DNA of 64,000 nucleotides from Pseudisothecium myosuroides (taxonomy: Eukaryota; Streptophyta; Bryopsida; Hypnales; Lembophyllaceae), in the NCBI GenBank assembly GCA_951799445.1, contig OX637289.1, forward strand, positions 4,938,501-5,002,500. Reading direction: 5' to 3'. Position 1 is the stretch's first letter, and every line of letters starts with the position of its first letter. A program made the position numbers and the translations under genes. This document shows, in pieces, positions 12,035 through 23,000 of the stretch. Under the pieces are notes generated by a model. It ran no database searches and had not been told where the DNA came from. It was given only the letters and a program-made list of their open reading frames with translations.

Positions 12035-12903
12035 CCTCCCAACCCCAAATCGCAGCCCCAACCGCAACTCTCCCTCCCCTTCCCTTCCTGAAACACAAAA
12101 TCCAAAAGGGAAGCAATGCCCAAAATGCTGAAGAGAGTGTGACGAGACGACCACCACCCAAAGCAAGCTACACGAAGTTAGATGCACGGCATCCTCATCC
12201 GCATGACCGCATCCCCACGAGCACTCTGATTGCGACGAATGATGAAAGGTGGGCCAAGAGCTAAGTTAAAGCTAAGCTAAGCTACAGGGGAGTGTGAGGA
12301 AATTGAGTAAGCGGGTAAGCACGCGGGAAGACAAGGGTCCCAAAGAGTAGGCGGCGCGCTGCGAGCGTCATCTACTGCCACTGTTACCGGAAACTAGCGC
12401 CATGTGAGCATTCGGTGCCCGGGATTGGGCGTGCGTGCACGTCAGGGAGCCTGGTTTGAGGCAATTTGTGGGCAATTTGCGGCAAATTTGGCATGTTTGA
12501 ATGGTTGAGCAGTGGGTTGACTGATCACTGATGGCGGGCACAGTTGCGGGGAAGGAGTCCGTCGCGGGGATGGCGGGCGGTAAGGGAAACCGAGTTTGAG
12601 GTTTTCGCTTGGGATTCCCCGAAGCGCCGGCGAGGCGAGGCGAGGCGGGGAGCTCCGTCCGAGGTGGTGGTGGACGACGACCGATTCTCGGGCCACATTC
12701 TTTCAAGTTTCAACCCGTTGGAACCGGAGTGTACGGGTATGTCGCGGGTCTCAACATACGTACTGTACAGTACAGGATGGAGAAGTGGTGGATATCAATA
12801 GGATACCTTTGGACGGATTTCAATGTACCGTGCCAAAAAAAAGATGGGAAAAAATAAATTGGAATCCTACAAGGAATAGGGATTTTTTTCTGTAGGAGTG
12901 ATG
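12035..12903. promoter_or_regulatory. CPA: CPA 5' flank with a GC- and CpG-rich block
   Basis: Upstream of the CPA start codon. The part from about 12340 to 12740 is clearly richer in G, C and CpG than the surrounding DNA (for example ggcgaggcgaggcgaggcgg near 12630), as expected for the promoter and 5' UTR of a housekeeping gene. Open frames occur on both strands in this block, but they follow from its low stop-codon density and resemble nothing. A palindromic TACTGTACAGTACA lies near 12761 and recurs near 13672. Confidence 0.5.
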
Positions 12904-13156
12904 TACACAAAATAGTGAAATTAGGTTGCCTTAACAATTAGGTTGCTTTACAATTTGAAAGTTACTTTACAAGCCATTACAGTCAACAAATCTTTCTAAA
13001 AATAGTTTCATTTGTACACATAGAGGTTTAGGAGTCTCAATTACAACAATATCTAATTCAAAAATAGTGATTTCTTATACAATAACTAAAAATAATTATT
13101 TAGTGTCAAATGTCGAGAAATTAGTGTGGGGCAACCTAATTTCACTATTTTGTGTA
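12904..13156. mobile_element. Family E MITE, 253 bp with perfect 27-bp inverted ends
   Basis: The first 27 bases (TACACAAAATAGTGAAATTA, then ggttgcc; 12904-12930) are the exact reverse complement of 13130-13156. Both ends finish in TA, so a TA target duplication is possible, which would suggest a Tc1/mariner-type origin; the flanks show no longer duplication. No coding capacity. Confidence 0.85.
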
Positions 13157-16100
13157 GTTGATTACATCTATAGAGATGGATGAAATATGAAAAATGCGGA
13201 TGAAACTTAAATTATTCATCCAAAAGAATATACATTCATCCAAAAGAATGTACATGCATTCAAAAAAGAGCAATATTGTCCTTAGAATAAATAGCAAGTT
13301 AGTGATTTCATTCATTGAAAATGGAAAAAATATTGCCTAATATTCCCTCAAAAAAATTCTATTGTTTTTGAGCTAAATATCTCTTAAGAAATCCCATTGA
13401 TATTGGAAATGTAAATTAGTTGTAAGAATAGAATCAAAATTGATAGTTGATAAAATTTGTGGGTAGCTTGTGAAAAACAAAGAATTAAATTTTTGACAAT
13501 TGAAAAACTATTTTTAATATTACATTTGAATTTTTTGGTTGTTTTTAGTTTGATAACAAGGCAAAATTATTCCTATTAAGTAATTTTTTTCTATATATAA
13601 ACATAAAAGTGAAAGCATTATGAAACTTAGCTAAGGCAATTTTGACTTTGGAAAATTCAAAAATTATTCTTACTGTACAGTACAATATAGTATGGAAGCT
13701 TACTTTAAGGTAGGATCACCTTAATTTGAACAAATTAATCTGACAATTATTACTGTGTAATAGGGAGCTCTCATTTTTCAATCATATGAAGATAGATTAC
13801 AAATAAAAAGGCACGAAATCCAAAAATGATATTTGAATATAAAATGCAAAAATTATAAGAGGACAAATTTGAACAGGTGGATTTCTTAAAAGTGTATCAT
13901 AATTCCTATATCCACTTTGAACATCATGTAATGAGCATTTAGATATCATATAAATTATTTAGGCCTCCCTCTTGGGAACATGCTTGGAATTAAGTGATTG
14001 TACCTTAGGATATTGTAGCTCTAATTCCTTAAGGACCAAGGAGAGTCCAAATTTCTAAAATTGTAAAGATGTATCATTAAATTCAACTTAGAAGAAAATT
14101 TAGTGATGACTCTCAAACAATAGTTGTAAACTATGATCTATAGATCATATCCATATAATTAGTATATCAACCAATATTTTTCAATTGAATTTGAAGTTAG
14201 AAATTAAAAATTCCTTCTAAAATCGATTGCAGATTGAATATTTGGGATTTTTACAAGTTTTTTCCTTGAAGTTCAAAATATTAAGTTTGATCATAGTGAT
14301 TTTTGAAGATTTTTTTAAAAATGTTATTCAAGTTGTTTCTAAAGGGTCATTTCTGGACCTGAGAAGGTTATTTTTTGAGGCCAAATCTACAAATATCTAT
14401 TGAATAATAGAATATTTGTAAAGCAAAGCCCTAAAATCTACACCGTACAAATGTTAAAGAACTAATTTACAAATCTTCTAAAGAAAATGATGGATGAAAA
14501 AACGCATTTTATGTGCTTAGGATGTGTTTGCATTCATCCGTTGATCAAAATTTGAACACCTGGTCCTTTCTAGGCTAAACAATTTAAACCTTTGAATTCT
14601 AAACATACTATTCTGTATATTTATTTTTTAAAATTAATATTTGACATAGAAGATGCATAAATTAAAGTGCATCAAAAAAGAGATAACTCCTAGCCCCAAA
14701 GAAACTTTTTATAATCCCATAAGCTATACGTAGATTTACAATTCAATTTGATTTTTGTGTTACTATGCTTAATCCCTTAATTCATAAAGGACCATCAGTC
14801 AAATTTTGAACAAATGAATGAATCCAAAGTAATATGTTTAACATAGAGCTCAAGGAATCTCCATTTTTTCATCCGTAAATGTTTGTAAATTCTTCTTATA
14901 GTTTTCTTACATTTGTACAATATAGAAGTTTTGAAGTTTTTTTGCAAGTATTCTATAGTTCAAAGAATATAAATATATTTAACCTCAAAAACTAACTTTT
15001 CAGTTTAAAAGATCCTTAAAAAATGACTTGAAATAAATGAATAAAATGATTATCTAAAAAATTGATTTAATTAGAACTTAACATTTAGATCTCAAAAAAA
15101 AAATTCATACAAAAATTACAAATATTCAACATATAATCAAGTCTTAAAAGAATTTTTGATTTCTTATTTCAAATTTTATTGAAATATATTGGTCAGTGTA
15201 GCAATGGATCTAAAGACTTGTTTACACCAAAAGCATGGTCTCCAATCCATGACCACAAGCGTACCTTGTTCAAGGGATGAAACCATTGTAAGTGGCATAC
15301 CATGCTTGAAACAAGGGACTTGTAAGTAGTTAGTTGCCCAAACATTTGGTGTAAGTCAAAAGAGTTGAGCCATGGCCAATTGTGCAATTGGGATGAATTT
15401 TTTAAGTAGAGTTATCTATAGAAATCTTTTTTTAGATTTATCCCATAACCATAGAACCTAAATCTTTGTATGCTATTTTGTTTTGTCTCTCTCTCATTTT
15501 GGCCATTTCTGATGATTTTTGGCCAAAATACACCAAAAGCGACCCAAAAATAAACAATAAACAAACATATATGATTGGATGAAAAAATCTTTCCAAATTT
15601 TCTCCTAGCTTTCTTGGTTGGTTACCTCCAAGACCTACCCAAGAAATTCTCCCTTAAGGTCTAGAAAGTCACTATCCAATTCGGCCATGTAGGATTCCGG
15701 CAAGGAGTATCATTCACTGAAAAAATGATGGGCTACAACTTAAATTCTATTTGGTGTAAATTCCAAAGCTAGATATTGTAGCTATCTTCCAATCAAAACA
15801 CTCCATTTCTTTGGGCTTTAATCCAAATTTTTTGGGCATAAACAAGCCTGAAGGTATAGATCTTATCTATGATCATATTTTACAACTTTTTTTTTGAAAG
15901 TTGCCATTAAATTATTCTTCTAAATTATATTTTATAACACATCTCCGCAATTTGGGAAATTGGACTACTCCCTTGACCGTAACTCATTTTTAAATGACAT
16001 TATAGAAAATCCTAGACATTTGCTATACTATTATAGCAAGTAGGATATTTGTTTCACATTCAAACTATTGGACCTCTAATACAACGGTGCTAGTATGTGA

Positions 16101-16593
16101 GCCCAAGAATGCGAGCTTGTGAGCATTGAGCCTACAATATAGGTACCTATAATATAGATACCACATACTAGAGAAGGTGTATGTATCATAAACACCTATA
16201 ATATAGATATTTGTAACATATGTACCATATAATCACATATGAATTCTAAATAGTCAAATTAATATCCAAGCCTAAAGTGTTACTTTTTAGAACATTATTG
16301 AAATACAAAATACACCTATCCATATCCCATACCTTAAGTTAGGTTGTTTGTTTTGTTTTGATTGTTATGATGAGATCTCCTAGACCATGCGTCCCCTGGT
16401 TGCGTACTTAGTACCATTAGAAAATCCTTGGCGAGGAGAGGTGCACGGGTTTTGTTTTGTGATGATGCGGGACTTACATTGTGAAAGACATTGAATTTCA
16501 AAGTTTTTATGAATTACAAAATTACAAAATTACAAAGTTATTTTTATTTTTATTTTTCTGTAGTGTAGCAATGGAACAAAGCACAATAAACTC
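13157..16593. other. AT-rich intergenic DNA, no gene seen
   Basis: No coding signal in 3.4 kb. Around 15190-15390 there are short inverted words around ccttgttcaaggg, and at 16140-16210 the phrase cctataatatagata is repeated. No element borders could be set. Confidence 0.6.
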
Positions 16594-17708
16594 AATAGGA
16601 ATATTAAGGGGACCAAAAAATTTAAGGGACTTATTATAGAAAATTATAGATGTTTGAAACATGATGTACAACCCCGGCCACTTCAATAACTATTGATGTG
16701 CAACAAAGGTAATTACTTATATAGTGTGAAATGTCGATTAATTAGTATGGGTCCCCTTAACCCCTAAAGGACCAAGGCCTTTTTTCTGCCAAAAAACACT
16801 GAAAACTGCCATTTCTATAACAAAGAGTAAAAAAATTTGAAAAATGTTTTTTTTTCACATCCAACCGTAGGATCTTACACCTAACTAGTATAACAATGTG
16901 TGGAATTTTTTTCAGAATTTTTGACCGCACAGATTGCAAGAAATTTGCATTTAAAGTGAAAAAAACAAGTTTTTCAGCACATTGCGGGACTAGATTTTTT
17001 GACTTTAAGCATTTTTAACTTAAACTTTTTGCACTACAGAGTTTTGAGCTTTTATTTTATATAGTGGAGAATTGAGTTGAGAGTCTAGAAAAAAAATAAT
17101 ATTAAAAAAAAACTTAATTATCATTCTTAAAAAAACTGTTAAGTAGATGTAGGTACAAGATAGAAGGAAAATCTAAAACATTCATATATTTTAGATGGAA
17201 TTAAAATGCACTAATCCCAATGGTGAGATTGTTCTAACAAGTAAATCAGACCATCCCAAAAAAAAAATTTGAAAAATTTGAAAAATTGCATTCAAAAATG
17301 AATCCCAAAGTTATTTTTTTCAAGAAGATGCTTTAACTGCCCGAAAAACAAGAATGTCCTTAACTTTCTCATAACATATCCAAATGAAATGAATCAAAGC
17401 TTTCTGGAAAGCCAAAAATATAATCTATGAGAAAAAAAATATTAAAAAAAAAAAATTCAAATTTTTGTCCCTTTTTTTTTTGCTGCCCGAGCTGCCCCCC
17501 GTAGCCTGTTTTGAGCTTATATGGTCATAACTTTTTTTCCCGGGCACCGATTGTGAAATAATTATATTCCCTTGAAGCTAATCAGTTTTTCTACCTCCAA
17601 AAAAAGTTTAAAAAAATCAGGAGAAAATTTCAGCCCGTAGGTACCTGCCCGAAAACGCATTTGTGCCCCGTAGGGACAATGGTCCTTTAGGGGTTAAAAC
17701 CCCTATAT
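16594..17708. mobile_element. Family F MITE, split by a nested family A element
   Basis: Left end at 16594-16614 (aataggaatattaaggggac). Its inverse is found only if the A element at 16761-17693 and one TTAA are removed: ggtccccTTAA joins aacccctata, the inverse with few changes. Without the insert the element is about 180 bp. Its sub-terminal part (gaaatgtcgattaattagta) resembles that of family E (aaatgtcgagaaattagtg), so E and F are probably related. Confidence 0.65.
16761..17693 (+). mobile_element. Family A TTAA-type MITE, copy A1' (933 bp)
   Basis: Same length to the base as the copy at 743-1675 and nearly identical by eye, with only scattered substitutions and small compensating length changes in A or T runs. 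Flanked by TTAA at 16757-16760 and 17694-17697. The TTAA used lies in the right end of another MITE (family F). The close match between two copies 16 kb apart suggests recent movement. Confidence 0.92.
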
Positions 17709-17886
17709 TTAGTGTTGTTCATCCTAAAATCTGATAATTTTTGACTGGCTTCCGTGGGCATAGGGCTGCGTGTTAAGAGGGTAGAGTGTAATTCCCAGGA
17801 CCTATCACTGCTACTTGGAAATCACGTATACCCGTCCCAGGTATGTAACCATCCCCGGTATAGGTGCTCTCCAGGCATCTGTATTT

Positions 17887-17986
17887 CCCGGGTACGTTTG
17901 ATCTCGGGTATACGGAGCTTTCCGGGTATAGACCTTCCCGGGTACGTTTGATCCCGGGTATACGGAGCTTCCGGGTATAGACCTTC
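17887..17986. repeat. 50-bp tandem repeat upstream of the carbonic anhydrase-like gene
   Basis: Two units of 50 bp start at 17887 and 17937, each beginning cccgggtacgtttgatc and containing gggtatacggagctt and ccgggtatagacc; a third start (cccgggt) is at 17986. CCGGGTA words are also scattered from 17825. The block ends about 120 bp before the start codon, so it lies in the proximal promoter or 5' UTR. A regulatory role is only a possibility. Confidence 0.8.
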
Positions 17987-18104
17987 CCGGGTGTGGAGCA
18001 CACAATCGCAGCGATGAAGCTGTGGAGTTCGGCGAAAAGAGAACCTGGCATTCTCTTAGGGCAACGGGCGATTTCGCGCAAGCATTGCAGCCAGGGCCGT
18101 GGCG

Positions 18105-18830
18105 ATGGCGCTCCGCTCCTTTGCGCGAACTCTGCTGCAGCGCCACCAATCGATCGCAAACCACGCGCCCCCACAGCAAGGATTGTTTCGCAGCTATGCC
18201 GCCGCGGCGCACGTCGAATGGGATTACCGCGGCCAACGCCAGATCGTGCCTGTAGGTCACCGCGTGCCGACAGTGGCCGTGGACGCAATCGTTGCTCCGA
18301 ATGCGGTACTCGCTGGCGCCGTGGACATCCAGGATCGCGCCACAGTCTGGTACGGTTCCGTCCTCCGCGGCGACTTGAACCGCATCGTGGCTGGGTTCAT
18401 GTCCAGCATCGGGGACAAATGCGTGCTGCACGCCGCGAGCTCGGCGCCCACGGGCTTGCCCGCCGAGACTCTCATCGGTAAGTACTCCACCATTGGATCT
18501 TACAGTACCTTGCGGTCGTGCACGGTGGAGGACGAATCCGTCGTCGGAAAGAGGTGTGTGTTGTTGGAAGGCTCCCTTGTGGAGATGAACTCCATGCTCG
18601 GGTCGGGGTCGGTGTTGCCGCCGGGACGGCGCGTCCCCGCAGGGGAGCTTTGGGCTGGGAATCCGGCGAGGTTCGTTAGGATGCTCACGCACGATGAGAT
18701 TATCGCCATTCCGAATCTGGCAAGGGAATTGCGGGAGCTCGCGCAAGGACACTCGCAGGAGTTGTTGCCCTACGGCACGGCCTACTTGGAATTGGAGAAG
18801 CTGCGGGAGAAAATGAAGTTGCCAATGTGA
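18105..18830 (+). CDS. Gamma carbonic anhydrase-like protein, mitochondrial
   Basis: A 241-aa protein of the plant gamma-CA-like (GCAL) type, a component of the carbonic anhydrase domain of mitochondrial complex I. The start is the ATG at 18105 (the frame opens a little earlier without an ATG). The first 35 or so residues are rich in Arg, Ser and Ala and free of acidic residues, as in a mitochondrial presequence (MALRSFARTLLQRHQ). Then come VEWDYRGQRQIVPVGHRVPT, hexapeptide repeats of a left-handed beta-helix (VAVDAIVAPNAVLAGAVDI), WYGSVLRGDLN, LVEMNSML, PPGRRVPAGELWAGNPARF and a C-terminal helix. Of the zinc-binding histidines of true gamma carbonic anhydrases, the one in CVLHAA is kept but the later pair is lost: the family's GHSAVLHGC reads GSYSTLRSC here. 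As in plant GCAL proteins, it is unlikely to be a normal zinc enzyme. The gene has no introns. An AATAAA is at 19146. Confidence 0.93.
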   Translation: MALRSFARTLLQRHQSIANHAPPQQGLFRSYAAAAHVEWDYRGQRQIVPVGHRVPTVAVDAIVAPNAVLAGAVDIQDRATVWYGSVLRGDLNRIVAGFMSSIGDKCVLHAASSAPTGLPAETLIGKYSTIGSYSTLRSCTVEDESVVGKRCVLLEGSLVEMNSMLGSGSVLPPGRRVPAGELWAGNPARFVRMLTHDEIIAIPNLARELRELAQGHSQELLPYGTAYLELEKLREKMKLPM

Positions 18831-19700
18831 AGAGGGGCGTGGGATGCCGAAATTATTGAGATTTTAGGGTTTAGGGACCGTGGATTCCAGCCCTTTACAG
18901 AATTGAGGTAGGGGGGACGTTGCTTCTTTTTAAGATTAAATTCTCCCCAAATTTCAGCTGCTGAAGCAGCTTGCTTCTTTGATGCGTGCAGTTGGGGTTT
19001 AGAAAAGCTCAATGTGTAGCACCTTCAAGTGCATGTAAAGGAAATGGAAAATCTGAAGGCAAGCGAATAATTGGTCATCATGCTTGGTTCAGAGGATAGA
19101 ATTAACATGTGAAAACTTGGACTGTAGACCTCGTGGAGATCACTCAATAAACCAACGATTTGCAGATTTTGCTCACATCTGAATTGTCTCTATTTTCTGT
19201 AGAGATTTGAAGAGTGCAGTCCCTGAAGGGTGCAGTTAGGGGTTTGGAAGCGCCTAATGTTTAGTACCGTCATGTGGATGTGAAGGTAATGAAAGAATTT
19301 GAAGGCAAGCTGGTAATGGCATCAATGAATGGTTACGAGAATAGAATTAACCTGCGAAAGCTTGAGATTGTGGACCTCGTAAAGATTACTCAATAAACCA
19401 ACGTTTTGCAGGTTTTACTCACATCTGAAGTGTACGAATTTTTGTCCAATTGTGGTTGCCTCTGCTGAATCGCACACAACGTGTATGCAAATGGGTTTGT
19501 TTGATTCTGTCTTACCAATGTGCTTTGGTGGTTGTTTTGCTTAGAACATACTGCTTTGTTGAGTCTGATGCATTCATTCAGTCTGGTCGACGCAGGTCAC
19601 AGTAGTAAGATATGTCTTATGGACATCAAGCGGATCATGATGTGTATCTTAATTACCTCCTTGTAGACTGCTAATTTCTGGCAGTGCATACTGTTTTATA
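18831..19700. repeat. 3' flank with two diverged copies of a ~240-bp unit
   Basis: The phrase ctcaataaaccaacg followed by tttgcag and tcacatctgaa occurs at about 19143 and 19385, roughly 242 bp apart, and neighbouring phrases (gaaggcaagc; gttggggtttagaaa versus gttaggggtttggaag) repeat at the same spacing. This is a local tandem duplication downstream of the gamma-CA-like gene, containing its likely 3' UTR. Confidence 0.65.
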
Positions 19701-21200
19701 TGTGTATGCGGTCTTCCATCCAGCCCAAATGGGAGATCTGTGGTAGCCAGTGAGTAAAGACAGTGATTGGTTTTCTGCACCTGAATTGTGGAAAAGTCTG
19801 CGCAGGCTCACAATGTAGAATTCGTACTATTTTTCCATCTTGGTAGTTGTATCCGTAGATATTCTTGTCATTTTCGCTTCCGTAAACCCTCGCCAGCAAA
19901 TGTTCCGTTCGAAAAGGCGGGCAGATTATCAGCCTTTTTTTGGTTCTCAGAAGTCCCTCAGCCACCGGTGATTGCCCTATAAGTTACATTACATTTGACC
20001 CCCTGGCTTTGACCAAAACTTGCCAGCCATTCAAACTTTTGCTGTCAACTCCACCGGAATCCTCGGATAGTATTTTTTGTCGTCTGACTGCGTCCAGTAA
20101 AACCATATCGTTTGTCCGATTTGAAGACGCTCTAGTTGTAAACCACTTAACAATAGGTCTGCTATCGGTGTGGAGAAGGGGAGCTTCAGAGATCCCGCGG
20201 ATGGGAAGGCCCGCTGCATCAGCGGTTCTGTGCCCTCCAGCGGTAGATTCTGAGTGAAATTCCCCGAGTAATTCAAGGCAGAGATGCCGTCTCGCAAGGG
20301 AAGACCCGCTTGAAGAAACCTACCCTGTGGTGAAGAAAGTTGATGTTGCTGAGCCCTCGTGGCAGGTTTCGCAGCGGTAGCTTGCTATAGCACAGTCATG
20401 CTACCCCACCCTCTCACGGGGGTGAGCAGAATGGGGATTACTCTCGCCACGCCTCCCAACAACATTTTGCAAGTTTTACTCGCATCTGAAGTGATGTGGT
20501 GTTCCATCCAGCCCAAATGGGAGATCTGTGGTACAGTGGTAGCCAGTGAGTAAAGACAGTGATTGATTCCGTGCACCTTAATTGTGGGAGAATCTGCGCA
20601 GGCTCACAATTTAGAATTCGTAGTATTTTTCTATCTCGTTGTATTCATAGATATTCTTGTCATTTTCGGTTTCATTACATTCGATCCCCTGGCTTTGACC
20701 AAAATTTGCGAGCCATCGAACAAATCTAACTTTTGCTGTCAACTCCACCGAAATCCACGGATCGTATTTCTGTCGTCTGACTGCGTCCTGTTAAACCATA
20801 TCGATTGTCCGATTTGAAGACGCTCGAGTTGTAAACCACTCCACAAGCAGTCTGGCATCGGCGTGGTGAAGGGGAGCTTCAGTGATCCCGGAGGTAGGGA
20901 GATCTCGATGCTTGTTTCAAGCACGACATAGAACCTATACCGGTAGATTCTGAGTGAAATTCCCCGAGCAATTCAAGGCAGAGATGCCGTCCTGAAAGGG
21001 AAGACCCGCTTGACGATACCTATCCTGCGGTGTAGAAAGTTGGTGTTGTTGAGCCCTCGTGGTAGGTTTCGCAGCGGTAGCTTGCTACAGCACAGTCATG
21101 CTACCCCACCCTTGCATAGGGGTGAACAGAATGGGGATTACTCTCGCCACGCCACCAACATTTTGCAAGTTTTACTCACATTTGAATTGATATCTCATGT
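19700..21200. repeat. Family D: large tandem repeat, two units of roughly 0.7-0.8 kb
   Basis: Unit 1 begins near 19710 and unit 2 near 20498, both with ttccatccagcccaaatggg. The units share gtggtagccagtgagtaaag, attctgagtgaaattccccg, gagatgccgt..aagggaagacccgcttga, gcagcggtagcttgctayag and cacagtcatgctacccc. A third, partial copy is at 28625-28664 plus 29675-29870, and a weaker one at 22230-22380. The repeat is GC-richer than its surroundings and shows no conserved protein frame; its class is unknown to me. Confidence 0.75.
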
Positions 21201-22736
21201 CCAATGACAATATTTAGCAATCAATTAGTCAGTTTCGGACTTGAATTATGGACGCCACATGATCGTTGATGTTCATGAACAAGCACGCACCAAATTCGGA
21301 ACGATCATATAAGCTGATCATGTCATCAGAAGGAAGCAACCTGGTATGCGATCTTCCTATCGAACTGCGATCTTCCTATCGAACTGCGATCGAGCACAGG
21401 ATATCGTGTGAATGTCAATGCCATATTGTAACGAAATGAACACTGGCATCTGACATCAAGAGGCCAGAATGTGGATACGAATTCTTCCCGTGCCCTTCTG
21501 CTTTGTCAAATTGGAGTGATCATGGATATTCGCCAAATCCACCAGTGGACTTCAAGATTGAGCAACTGCATGCGATTTGCCGTGCATTTTAAGTCTGAAT
21601 GAATAGGGTGAGGTGTCTAATCACGAGTCACAAACAAGACCCTGGTTGATCAATGTAGCGTATATGCATTTACATTTGCAAAAGGGACAATTTAGGTGCG
21701 TGCGTTTCTCATGGAACGGATCGAATAGGTCCTCTACCTTAGTCAGTTTGTGCATCAAAACTTCTTCCCGCACCTTGCCAAGGATACAGGCTAGATACAA
21801 TATGTATTAGATAACCGATGAGCCGCGCTAGCGGTGAATAGGTTATCGGACATAACCGGTTGTACATTTTTCAATCACAACCTTTGATCTTCATGATCCA
21901 AGGGTGTAGGAAGCAAGTTGAAAGGAAAGAAGGTTATGAGTTGCACCACTAGCGTAAGAAAACAATGGCCGGCACACATGAAGTCCAAACAGATGGTAGC
22001 ATGAAATCAAAAGAACCACTGCGATGCTCTCCGAAACACACAGCAAAAGACTGCCTCAGAGCTGCCGATTATATGAGTTGAGGGCATGGCCTGAAGCCTC
22101 GTTCAATGCTGCATGCCGGCCTATTGTGGATGATCTCTCTGGAATTTGCGAACAGTGTCCTATTGTTTCGAGCTTTCTGCATTTGTTGACAAACTGCCAG
22201 CTATGGCGTGTGTGGCTCAACTGGTATATACCGGGGGATCCTGAGTGATATTCCTGGAGCACTTGCAGGTCAAGATGCCGTGCCGCAAGGGTGACCCAAG
22301 ACATATTGCAATGGGACCTTCGCAGCTGAAGCTTGCTTTAGCCGGGACGGTCATAGGGTATTATTACCACTCTCGCCATGCTCACGCCTTGTCGCCCGAT
22401 TCTTTTGGAGACGAATCGAATGATCGGGACACTTGGATTAGAGCTGACCTCTCTCTCATAGTGACATTCTACAGGAGCGCCCACGGGAGGTAGAATTGTA
22501 GCTGAAGAGCACAAATTGAAGAGCTCTGAAGAATGAGGTAGAGAATTGTACCACGAATTAGAAAATTGTAGCATGAGTTGGAGAAGATGATCATCGTCAC
22601 CGTGAGACAGAGCCTCGATCAGTGGCGTAGTGCCAATGGCGTGCCGCAAAGTAGAAAGCCTAGATGAGAGTATCGCAATTCATGTTTGCTTCACCGATTC
22701 CTTGACGTTCTACGAGCGTCTCCGCTTCGGGTTTGA
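21201..22736. other. Intergenic DNA with a 19-bp tandem pair, no gene proved
   Basis: A 19-bp unit (gcgatcttcctatcgaact) is repeated directly at 21348 and 21367. On the minus strand near 22600-22650 a short frame reads IGTTPLIEALSHGDDDHLLQ, faintly like one ankyrin repeat, but nothing around it continues the pattern. Otherwise nothing is seen. Confidence 0.45.
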
Positions 22737-23000
22737 AGCCAATCCGTTTTTTCCAGGGCCGTTGGGGATTTTCTTGTGCTGCTCCTCTTTCTTGCACCTC
22801 CTCTGCTGGCGCTTGCCGCGGTGGCCACTCTCGTGTTTTCGGCGTTCCTGGTCCTCTTGACGATTCCCATCTGGCTGCTCTTTGGTGTCGGACTGATTGT
22901 AGTGTGCTCCACTCTCATGGGTTTGCTTCTCGTCCGCAGTGGTTGCGTAGATGTCATGCACTCTGTTTTTTTACAAGGGAATTCGTTGCAACTGTTTTGA
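22737..23000 (+). CDS. Possible exon of a small hydrophobic membrane protein
   Basis: An open frame between a stop at 22734 and TGA at 22998 encodes two adjacent hydrophobic stretches (roughly FLVLLLFLAPPLLALAAVA and FSAFLVLLTIPIWLLFGVG) followed by a short polar tail. It has no ATG until near the end, so if real it would be a 3' exon; a good acceptor, ttttttccag, ends at 22756 in front of GAVGDFLVL-type coding. I do not recognise the family. The hairpin-like pair of hydrophobic helices is compatible with a lipid-droplet or ER protein, but this is inference. It could equally be a chance frame. Confidence 0.3.
   Translation, partial: SQSVFSRAVGDFLVLLLFLAPPLLALAAVATLVFSAFLVLLTIPIWLLFGVGLIVVCSTLMGLLLVRSGCVDVMHSVFLQGNSLQLF

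Noticed and set aside
12544..12895. Overlapping frames on both strands in the GC-rich block upstream of CPA
   Set aside because: All are repetitive Arg/Gly/Pro frames expected from high GC, with no domain.
17887..17990. CRISPR-like or satellite array
   Set aside because: Only two full units without unique spacers; an ordinary tandem repeat.
17811..18752. 313-codon minus-strand frame opposite the gamma-CA-like gene
   Set aside because: Antisense shadow of a GC-rich coding region plus the 50-bp repeat; the sense strand has the recognisable protein.
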